Source: Heterodera schachtii
Lineage: Eukaryota > Nematoda > Chromadorea > Rhabditida > Heteroderidae
Assembly (NCBI GenBank): GCA_023374025.1
Contig: SIJG01000010.1
Location: 1,312,904-1,376,903, forward strand
Direction: 5' to 3'
Length of the DNA stretch: 64,000 bases
Position 1 is the stretch's first letter; the number at the start of each line of letters is the position of its first letter. The notes beneath the pieces are model-generated. The model searched no databases. It worked only from the letters and a program-made list of their open reading frames with translations, and was not told where the DNA came from. The position numbers and the translations under genes are program-made. Positions 53,250 through 64,000 of the stretch are shown piece after piece.

Positions 53250-56200
53250 TTTATTGAAAAAAGCTAGTGTAGTCGAATAAAATTAAAAATTAGGTCGGTA
53301 TGAAAATGACGTAAAAAATATTTTAAAATATGAAAAATTAATTATAAAATTAGAATGCACTTACTTTGATTGTTGGGCACTAAATATTTTTAAAATTAAA
53401 AAATTGAAAATAACAAGCTTCAAATTTTTTTTTTTTTTGTGTTTTTGATTTGAAATAAGTAAATTTATATAACACTTGTTCATATAAAAACAAGCAAATA
53501 ATTAGAATAAATATATAAGAAAAAATGTATGAAAATAATATTAAATAGTTACATAAAAACTTTTTTTTAAAAAAGAACTATGAAATTCTAAATTGGGAAT
53601 GATTATTAAAAAAACTGATCAATTTATTTGTTTTAATATTTTACATGTTATGATTTATACAATTTTGAAAAACATAATAATATCTGTTAACATGTTGTCT
53701 GAATAAAAAAAAAAGAAGATTTCATGTATTTAATTTTTTATGTATAATATTGTAGTTTTTCATAGTTTGTTACTTTGGATAATTCTTATCTTCTCAATCA
53801 GATAACATTGAATAAAATTAATAAATTATTTTTTTACGTGTGAAAACATAAACCGGATCTATTGCTCGTAAAAATTGATTCTATAATTATTCTTCAAATT
53901 TTTTAATTTTTTACCGAATAGTAAAATTAAAATAAGGGGTATTAAAAAAGAAAATACAAATCTCATACATACTAACTTATAACTTTTATTAATATTAAAC
54001 TTTAATATACTAAAAATAAATATTTATAAAAGAAAACTTAATGGTTGAACGAACTAACACTTGGAAAAAATCATGTTCTTAGCATGAGACGTGAATTTCA
54101 ACAATTAAAATATTGTATAAATTTACTTAAAATTCTTAACTATATTTTCGTCAGCAATAAGTTACGATTTTAAATAACGCACTAACTTAATTTCCAACTG
54201 CAGAGAATTTTAAAAATTTAAATAAAAAATATAATAGAAATAATTTTAAACTAAATTGATAGTATATTAACATACATGATTGCCATTAAAAAATAAAAAA
54301 TATGAAATTATTATAATTTTAACAGCTGATTTAAATAAATAAATAAAAAAGAAATGCCTAATAATAAAAAAGCAATTTAATTGGTTTAAATGCAGCTTTA
54401 ATTTTATTTAAAAATTTAATGACATATTAAAAAAAAATTACATGGTATACGATACGATAAAGATAATAAAATTTTATCGTCGTAAATGCAAAAAAATATT
54501 CTTTTAAAGTATAAAGGAATAAATATATAAATTAGGAAAGCTATTATTTGCTATTATTAAAATTTTCCAATCATATAGAACTTTAAGTGTTACATTAAAA
54601 AAATTCGAATTATTTACCTAAGCTAACAACTATTTACCAATATTGAGAAAGAGCAATTATTGCAATCAATGAAAATTAATGAAAGCAAAAACAAAGTTAA
54701 AAGGATGAATATTTATTAAAATCCAGCAAAACTCTGTCGCGATTTCTTTCTAACGATTATTTTTTAATTTTTGGTGAATAATTTTTCTGTTAACTTTTTT
54801 TTTCAAATTAAATAATAATTTTTTGTTTGGCTATTTTGTGATAAGCGTAATTAAAATTTTAAAGAATTAAATAGAAATAAACTAATTAAGTCAAACCTAT
54901 AGTGAATCATCAAAAAAGTAAATATTTTTTTAATTCAATTTGCAATTATTTTAATTATCGCTGCTCAATTACTGTATTTTTTTAATATTAAATTGATTAA
55001 TAAAAACGATTTAATATCGAGTTTTAATTAATAGAGTTTATCATATTTATTTTATAGTATGTTCTGTACAAATAATTCTATTCATTAATTTTTTTTCATT
55101 ATTTCTTAAAGATTACATTTATAATATTTTTACATCTTTAAGGTTGGCAATTTGTTTTTAAAATAGTTGAGAACAAAAATCAATTTTTAATTTAAAAAAA
55201 ATTGTGCTTAATTTTTCATAAACCCGAAAAATGAGCAATTTTTCCGAAAATGCAAAAAAAAATAATACCATACAAAATAGATAGTTGTATATTCAGAATG
55301 GCGTTAAGAAAACTGGATGGATCGAGAAGAACATCTGGACGTGTAAATAAATAATCGAATTTATGAAAATTGCTCATTAAAAAATCATTAATTCATTGGT
55401 ATTTTTGCTAAACAGTAATTGAAGTTTTAATTCTTTGTTAAACTTAATAGTTATATGTAATATGAAGCAAAACTAAAGCTAAATAGATTAGCTTAAATAA
55501 ATATTTAGTACAAATAAAAAAATAAGAACATTTTTTTATTAACAATTGAAACCGTGAATGGGAAATTCACCAATCTGAATTTTAAAAACTTTAATAAAAA
55601 ATGCATCGAGCTATGAATTGAGATAAATGCAAAAAATTTAAAATGACTGAGATTAAATGAAAATTTAAAAATAAAAAATATTTAAACATATTTTAAGTGA
55701 AAATTTTAAGTTAAACATTTAGCCAAAAAATTTTTATTATCATAAGTCATCAAATTCAATCGTAAAAGCAACCCTCAAAAAGAAGATAATAAATTATAAG
55801 CATTTGAAAAAATGACAAATGTGTAAATTATTGAATTGAAAATTAAATTTGAAAAGCTAAAAATGCATAATTTATCATTTTAATATATATCAAATATATA
55901 AAAATTCTATGGACTTTTTAAAGAAAAATGAATCTCCCGTTAAAACACACAAGTGAGCTTGAAAAAATAAAAGACATATTTATAAAAGTTTAAATTATTG
56001 TGCATACTAATTGTAAGAATATAATGAAAATGCTCAAAATTAATTATACCTCAAATAAATATAAATTTAAATTAAAAAACAAAAATACCTAAAATACGCA
56101 AAAATAAATGTTATAACAAAATAAAAAATATTGCAATTCATTTTCAAATAAAAAAAAAATAAATAAAAATAAAAGACTAAAAAGATTATATTAATGACAA

Positions 56201-58200
56201 AACAATAACAAAGTAAAAGAATACATAAAAATAATTTACTGAAATAATTTAAAAACAGGAAATAAAAAAAGCTAAAAGAACTCTTTAAAATTTAAACATT
56301 GACCGATTGCCATTGCCATTAATTCTAATCATGCCAAGAGCCATAAATATAGTATGATATTGATCTTGAATTTAAAACTTTAACTAAAAAGTTATACCCA
56401 AAAACAACTAATGATGATTCTTACAAAGAAAGGTACATAATTCTATTGGAAACTGTGCAAGAAAATTTATAATTAAAGAAAAAAAATAATTTTCTTGGAT
56501 TAATAATAGTAAGGATGAAGCTGACAAAAATATAATATTTATATCAATATATATTCCAACCTTAAGAAATGTGTGATAATAACAGAATTCATAATACAAG
56601 ATAAATAAACTAAAAGTCATAATCTTTTAAAAACACAAATAAATGAATAACTTAGCCACCGGTAAAATAATTTTACAATTTCCAAGCAAATACCTCAAAA
56701 TCTCGAAATCTTAACTTTTGAATTTAAAAATAAAAATGATTTATAAAAAAATTAAAATTATATCAGTCTACCTATTCGCTTTAGCACAGTCTTTTCGATA
56801 AAATTGCATTGCATTGCAACTAAACTAGAAATATGCTGAATGATAAAATAGAAAATAAATTTTAAATGCTGGAGATGAAAAAAAATGTAAAACTATTTTC
56901 GGAATTTTAATCTGATTAGTTTATGTAAATTTATATGAATAATGAATTTAATTTGTCCCAAAATGTACATTAATGGTTAAAACTAAATATAAAATAAAGA
57001 AAATAACAAATATTTTACTTTCTTAGGATAGTGTTAAATTAAATTTTAATGAGGACCTTAAACAAGAAGATTTACAGTAATAATTTGTAGGAATAAATTT
57101 ACTATTAACACATATGTTCTAAATTATTAATAAGCACCAAATTTAGATATAGTCAAATAAACAAAAAATAAATAAATAAATTAGATTTCAAATCTTAAAT
57201 TAAATAACTTATATATCATATCAGTTGTATTTTTATATTTTAAAATCTTATGAAAAATTTAGAAATCATCTATGAATTATATTTAGTATTAATTTGTTCA
57301 AAAAAATTAAAAAAATAATAATATAACAAAATCTAATACTGAATATTAGTTTAAGCTGCATTTTTTTAAATTTGAAAATTAATTGATAAATTAACTTGCT
57401 GCTGAAAGAATTTGATATGTATTAAGTTTTGATTTGATGAATAGGATGTCGTCGCAAGCATTTCGTCAAAGTGATTAAAAACTAATATATATTATAATTA
57501 GTTGTATTTTAAATATTTTATAGAAAAATACAACAAACGTATAAAACTTTAGGAGGTCGAGCATACTCTCCGTTCGTTGTTGTATTACGATTACAGAACG
57601 GCAAGTAAAATTAGGAGGTCATGTGAATATAAAGGAAAATCTTAGAAAAAAGGACACTTGGCAGCCCTTCATTAAATGTATAAATAATCTTTTTATTTTA
57701 AAAGATTTTATTTTTATGCTTTAGAATTTTTTATTTGAATTAGCGAACGGATGTAGCTATAATTGGGGATTTCACTTGGGAGTAGCATTTGGTGGCGGTT
57801 CGATATTTTTTGATTGGAATTTTTGGAAATCTATTTATATATTATGAAAATAATATAAAAAGTAGTAAAGTTGTTTGGACTTTATAATTATTTTTTTATC
57901 ATTAAAATTTATTTTCCGTCTTTGGTCTTATTGCACCAAAAAAGAGCAAAAAACAACGTCATCATAAGTGATTAAAAATTATGACACTAAGTATTTATAA
58001 AAAAACTAATCAACAAAATTTAAAATTTTTCTTAATATAAAAAATTTAAACAGCATAACAGTCGATGTAAAATTCACAAAATGCAGTCAAAATTTATATA
58101 TTAATGAATTTAAAAAAAAAAATTAATTATTCATTTCTCTAAATGTAGTTTTTGAATTTATTTTGATATATTTTAAAATTATTTATGGTTCTTTTAAATT
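53250..58200. other. AT desert
   Basis: No feature apart from a coding-like island at 57725 and the repeated word TTAGGAGGTC near 57550 and 57611. Confidence 0.5.
57725..57847 (+). CDS. Possible isolated exon
   Basis: TATGCTTTAG acceptor, then NFLFELANGCSYNWGFHLGV, AFGGGSIFFDWNFW and TGA. Gly- and Trp-rich protein from a stretch visibly richer in G than its flanks. No family recognised. Confidence 0.3.
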   Translation, partial: NFLFELANGCSYNWGFHLGVAFGGGSIFFDWNFWKSIYIL

Positions 58201-58204
58201 TATA

Positions 58205-60968
58205 TTATTTATTCATTTAGATATTTATTTGATTCTATACATTGCTTTTCACATTAAGAAATAAACCTTATCTCTGAATGATTAGAACTTTTTATTATTA
58301 AGCTATTTTAATCTTTGCTCAAATTAAATATCTGTTGCCTTATGAGTTTCACTTTTCGTAATGCTTTTTAAAACAATTGACTTACAAAAATTATACTTAT
58401 ACAGATAAAAAATATTTGAATGTAATAAGAATTGAGCCCACAAAAAACCACATAATAAAAGTTTCAATTAACCTTACTTATATGACATTCTTAAAAAAGA
58501 CCTTTGCATATTTTTTCACTCAATCTTTCATTTGTTCATTATTTTCGTGTCTTTATTAGTATTTTTTCAAATATTGCATTATTTATAAATTTTTCATTTC
58601 AATTAATTTATTATTCATTCTTTAATCAAATTTTGCATATTTTTGTTTATGAAATTATCAAATAAATATACCTTCATAAATAATTGATAAGTTTATTATG
58701 CTTAATTTTTTCATGCAATTATTATTATTTGTTCATTTTGTTTCTAATCATTTCCATTTATTTCATGCACGCTTTGCTTTTAGTTCAAGGTTTTCATGTT
58801 CATTTTTTAAAAAAAGCAGTTGTTTTTAATTATAGTTTTTTATTAATTTAATTTTAAGAATTTGTTCTCATGAAGGATACAGCTCTATGTAATTCCTCCC
58901 AAAAAGTCAATCGGAGCGGCAAACAAATTTCACTATTTATCTATTTTTATATTTTTTTACATTGTCAATATTTTTGATTTTTTTAAGATCGAATCTTTTA
59001 GAAAAAATTTAATGGAAGGTTTTAACTTTTAATTTATTATATAAATAAGCATTATGTACTTTTAATCATTAAATTTCTTAAATATTCTAAAACAGATATT
59101 CTTTTTTTTTGAATATAATATATTTGTATGATTTTTATTGTACCATGCTATTCAAAGACTTTTAACTTCGATGTATTATGTAAATTAAAAGTCATTAGAA
59201 TTAATCAAGATTTACTTAAATTAAGGTTTGTTAATATATTTGTTTATTTTTATTTTATTTTTGTATTATGAATATTAAATAAAATAATATTACTTATTTT
59301 ATTTTTTAAATCGATAATTTATCGATGAATTAGCGACAAATTCTAGGAATTAGTCATAGTTTAAACTGATTCGTTTTAAAATTTTTATTGATTCATTTTG
59401 TTTAATTTCATTTTGGTATTTTTTTTAATCAGGCTTTATTGTAACTCACATTTAATTACAGCATGGTCATATGCTTATGCAGAAAAATATTTTTCAAAAA
59501 AAATGTCGATAACTTTTTTAATTTTAATTTTTTGATAATTTTGAATCCAATTGTTAAAATTCTAATATTAAAGAAAAATAAATTTTCTTCATTGCATTTT
59601 GATAAAAATCTTAAAGAATTTCCTTGTTTGTTAATTCAAATTAAGCAAAAAGTTTCAAAAGAATAAATAAACTTACTTTACAAATAAACACGAAAGTATT
59701 AGTAAACAAATAAATATTTAATTTATATTTATTGAAAACAATAATATCCGAGCTTCGATAATGCTTAGTTGGTTGGAAGAATTCATAACAATTTCATGTG
59801 GCTATTTAATAAATGAAGAATTTAATAGAATAATTGCAGCAAATTTAAAATTTCATCACCATAAATTGTTGAAAAATTAATTCGATCATCAGATGAAAGA
59901 TTATTCAAATCAAGTATTAACAGAGTATACCACAAGTTTTGATTCCATAAATTTATCGCAATCAAATGCCGATTTAAAACGAAAAATATTCAGAAGTTTA
60001 AAAATTAAAAACAAAAATAAAGATTTTTTTAAAAAAGGAAGCAAATAATGAAAAAATATTGATAACATGAATAACGATAATACGTTTTCCAAATTCAATC
60101 AAGAATATAATTAAATCGGATTTATAAAATATAAGAAATCTAATAATAAATCTTTAACCAATAAGATATAATAAATAACCAAAAGTTTTAAAACATCCGT
60201 TAATTCTCTACGAAATTAGTCAGTCAAATCAAAATTTTTAAAGTGTTTATCGAATTTATAAATAAATGTGAATAATCGTTATTAAAGTCAATTAAAATTA
60301 AAATTTTATCAAATTGAAAATAAATGCAAAGATTATTTCATTTATATAATAAAAATTTCTGTTTTACTAAAATATTATTACAAAATCTTTTTATATAAAA
60401 GCATAAATTACATAAAATCAACCAAAATCGCACAAATTATAATAGAACTCAGAATTATAAAATTAAAAGTAGACGGAAAAAATAATGAAGTTTGGAAACG
60501 ACCCTGCCAAGAGAATGAAACTATAAACAGGGAAAAAAAACCATGAAATTTTTTGCATGCATCAAATAAATAAGAATTAAACATATAACCGAATAAAAAG
60601 AGACAAATATTGAATATGTAAATTCATATCAATAATTTTATTATAAAATTTATCTAATTACCAAGGTTACTTTGAACATTGTAAAAAATCTTACAATTAG
60701 ATATTAATTGAAACTTTTATTATGTGGTTTTTGTGGGCTCAATTCTTATTACATTCAAATATTTTTATCTGTATAAGTATAATTTTTGTAAGTCAATTGT
60801 TTTAAAAAGCATTACGAAAAGTGAAACTCATAAGGCAACAGATATTTAATTTGAGCAAAAAATTAAAATAGCTTAATAATAAAAAGTTCTAATCATTCAG
60901 AGATAAGGTTTATTTCTTGATGTGAAAAGCAATGTATAGAATCAAATAAATATCTAAATGAATGAATA
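58205..60968. repeat. Pair of ~265-bp inverted repeats, 2.2 kb apart
   Basis: 58205-58472 (TTTAGATATTTATTTGATTC ... GGGCTC-containing) is reverse complementary to 60709-60968 with very few mismatches. The interior is AT-rich without any transposase-like frame. Could be a non-autonomous element or an inverted duplication. Confidence 0.85.
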
Positions 60969-61568
60969 AAAAATATTGAACGAAGTAAATTAAATCATGT
61001 TATTTGTAGATTATAATATTATTATAATTTATTAAATAAATATATCAACAATTTATGTTAAAAAATACAGGGATATTTACATTAATTATTAAAAGTTTAA
61101 AAGAAGTGAAATAATTTTCGAAAAATACTTGAACAAAATAAGTAGAATATAATATTTAAATTTTTTGTTGTTTTATTATGTTTGGAATAAAACTTTACAT
61201 TTCAAAATTTAATTATAAATGAACAAAAATATAAAATTTAATTTTCTTAGAACAAAAATTATTTCTTACGAAAGATTACGTTATAAAAAATTTTAAAAAA
61301 TATAAATTGCTCTTTAAAATTAAAAATATGCAACTAAATATGCATTTGAAGGCTGAAAATAATTAAAATAAAATTTAGTAAACATATGAATGAATTTTAC
61401 TGAAGTGCAAAAAGCATAAAGCACAAAAAATTAAATTAAACCCCGGACCCGAACTCGAACAAAAAGTCAAAAGTTTAAATTTTAGAAATAATTTTTAAAA
61501 ATAAAAAACTGGTTAAAATACACGGAAACAAACTAAAAGTCATCAATCTTTCAACGATATAAGTTTTG

Positions 61569-61670
61569 GTTGATGAAGCGGAAAGCTGTACTTTTTGTGG
61601 TTCTGTCTTTACGTTAGGAGGAATTGGCAAAGTTTTAGACTATCTCTATAAATTTCATCAATTTCAATGA
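61569..61670 (+). CDS. Possible short exon with CxxC
   Basis: The frame reads VDEAESCTFCGSVFTLGGIG, KVLDYLYKFHQFQ and TGA after a GATATAAG acceptor-like word. Composition differs from flanks; no family recognised. Confidence 0.25.
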   Translation, partial: VDEAESCTFCGSVFTLGGIGKVLDYLYKFHQFQ

Positions 61671-62540
61671 TATAATTATAAATAACATTTATTTTTCTTT
61701 TTTTGACTAATGATGAACCTAACGTAAATATTACCAAATGAATATATCTCACGTTCATTCGTTTATATTTTTAAATTTAATTCATATTGAAAAAAAATTT
61801 TAAATTAGAAATGTTCACGTGTCTTTTTGATGTTTTAAAGAAAAATATTTACATAAATATAATATTCAATATTATTTTTATTGTTTTAAGATAGAATATT
61901 AATTAAATTTTTTTTTTTTAATATTTTTCGTTTTTGATCTTCCAAAATTGCCTTGAGTTGAAATTATATATCAAATTAACCTTTTTGCATAAAGCCTCTA
62001 TTTCGATTTTAAATCTTATCAAGACAAAATATTAAGTGTTTCTAATTAAAAATTTCCTATTTTTCAATTTTATTTTTGAATATTTTAATATTATTAATAA
62101 AATTTTTATTTCCCCTTTATTAAGTCAATTTTGAGTCTTTTGGTTATTCTAATTCTTAGTTAACCTTTCATCGTGATAATAAATTTCTACATGATTCGAA
62201 TCACAAAACATGAAACATGAAACGTGACTATTGTATTTAATTCTCTTATTAAATTTAGCGATTACAATTAAACTTAAAAATTTTATAAAGTAAATAAAAA
62301 AAAATTATAAAATGTTTACTTAAAAAATTTTACACCTTGTATTACACGCAGCGGTGCATCTTTAGTCGTTTTTAATATGTAAGATTTAAAATTTTTATTT
62401 ATTAATTTTATTTTTGTATTCTTTTACATTATTCATTAATAAATCCAATGAAAATTCATTAAAATGAAGAATTTAAATTATTTTTTTAAAATAACTTCTT
62501 TAAAGCATTAAAAGATTTACACTAAACAAAATAATATTAT

Positions 62541-63921
62541 TACCAAAAAACATTATAAGAAGCATACTGAAAAGGGCATAAAAATAATTCTGTGAATTTA
62601 ATCAGAAATTTTATAATTATCATACTATTTAATTTTTAAAATTGAGCTAAATTATTAACTTATCTTTTTAAATATTTTGAAGATTAATGTTAACATAATA
62701 ATTTTTTTGTATATAATTTATAAAGTAAATCACATATATTCTTGATAAACTAGCTTTTCGTTTTCATGTTATTATATTTTTCTAAAATTTAAGTTATAAA
62801 TTTCATGGAATCATCAATTTAATTATAGTGGAGCTAAACTAAGATGAATCGCATGGACAGTCAAAAATCTCAATAATTTATTGTTTTTTCATTTAATACT
62901 TAAACTATTAAAACCCATTTAAATAATTTGTTAACTATTCTTTATCACTTTTTATTATATTAACTACTTAAGGATTATTATTAAATTTTACTTTGGATAT
63001 GCGCGTCTCCGATGAAAATTCATTTAATGAAGATTTAAATTATTTTTTTAAACTGATTTACAACAAATTTGCAAAAAAAAATTATATTATAACCAAAAAA
63101 CATTATAAGAAGCATACTGAAAAGGGCATAAAAATAATTCTGTGAATTTAATCAGAAATTTTATAATTATCATACTATTTAATTTTTAAAATTGAGCTAA
63201 ATTATTTTTTAAATATTTGTGTTTGTTTCATATTGCGCAATATTTTAGCGGTTTATAGTGGTATTTTACAATAACTATTTCAAAAGATATTTGAAGATTA
63301 ATGTTAACATAATAATTTTTTTGTATATAATTTATAACAGTCAAGATTTATTATTAACAAATAAATTATTGACTTAATTAACAACAGCAGATTCTTATGA
63401 ATTCATATATACTTTTTTATAATTAAAGCTTCAAGTAAACTTTGGAACTTGCGAACACGAGGAAATAAATGGAAATATTTATTAAATTTAAAACCTCATA
63501 ATAAGTAAACAAAAATTAATAATTATTTTTTGTTCATATTTATAAGTAACTTGTAGATATATTTGTTTCTTCCCTGAGAATGTATTTATTAATATATGAA
63601 ATAAAACCTTTTCAAACAATCTAAAGTTTTTATTAATTGTGAAATAATTGAATAGCTGAATTCAAAATTAATTTTTTGCACCCTTCACCTCATGAATTTG
63701 TGTGAATAGAATAATAGTATTAATATTTTAATTTGTAAAATATTAAACAATTTAAGTTATAAATTTCATGGAATTGTCATTTAATTACATTGAGCTAAAC
63801 TAAGATGAATTGCATGGACAGTCAAAAAGCTCAATAATGATTTACTGTTTTTCATTTAATACTTATACTATTAAAACCCATTTAAATAATTTGTTAACTA
63901 TTCTTTATCACTTTTTATTTT
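62541..63921. repeat. Interleaved direct repeats
   Basis: Block 1 (ACCAAAAAACATTATAAGAA onward, about 115 bp) at 62541 and 63091; block 2 (TGAAGATTAATGTTAACATA) at 62679 and 63290; block 3 (TTTAAGTTATAAATTTCATG onward, about 170 bp) at 62786 and 63752. Same order in both sets, with different spacing, so one ancestral segment of about 420 bp was duplicated and then interrupted. The word ATAATCATGCCAAGAGCCA at the window end echoes 56327-56343. Confidence 0.8.
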
Positions 63922-64000
63922 ATTAACTGCTGAAGGATTATTATTAAAGTTTAACTTTGGATAGGCGCGTCGCCGTTCCTTATAATCATGCCAAGAGCCA

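Overview
The window looks like nuclear DNA of an invertebrate, most probably a nematode. It is very AT-rich and has many short introns with TTTTCAG-like acceptors, possible trans-splice acceptors just upstream of start codons, a BEL/Pao-type LTR element and many small fold-back DNA elements. No bacterial-style operon, rRNA or complete tRNA is visible. The species assignment is inference. Most true coding sequence lies in small exons (24-180 nt) that plain ORF calling misses; I assembled them by eye from splice signals, reading phase and paralogue comparison.

Left part (1-36392): a cluster of genes from one unrecognised family of secreted cysteine-rich proteins. The best member is on + (23437-27694, about 11 exons). 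It has a signal peptide, a low-complexity NGxADxxGN-type pro-region, an RKKR dibasic site, a chain of small Cys modules (core C-x(1,2)-C-x-[WY]-x2-C, then CC and CC) mostly one per phase-0 exon, and a final hydrophobic tail exon as in GPI-anchored proteins. A paralogue on - (13313 down to 3021) has the same order of exons, a hugely expanded 24-bp repeat in exon 1, and a nonsense codon plus a frameshift in its 3' half, so it is probably a decaying gene. A third 3' end (35712-35454) lies in a duplicated segment that runs into the 507-bp assembly gap. Another related exon (29336-29472) lies beside an inserted retroelement. Other single exons are a Ly6-like last exon (15928-15660), a signal-peptide exon (from 183) and a Cys exon pair at 35000-34756.

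Mobile DNA: a full-length, apparently recent BEL/Pao-like element (29758-34334, two 559-bp LTRs, TATAT target duplication) encodes one intact 1094-residue Gag-type ORF and no polymerase. Its transcribed part is tiled end to end with short perfect hairpins, while its promoter-proximal LTR part is not; this is the most unusual signal in the window. A dead Ty3/Gypsy remnant (17051-20273) is cut by fold-back elements. Several fold-back families show 9-bp target duplications (Mutator-like) or 8-bp ones with CAGGG ends (hAT-like).

Right part (36900-64000): even more AT-rich and almost gene-free. It holds fold-back elements shared with the left part, a 1.2-kb polypurine GA tract, a pair of 265-bp inverted repeats 2.2 kb apart, interleaved direct repeats at the end, and a few short islands of coding-like composition.
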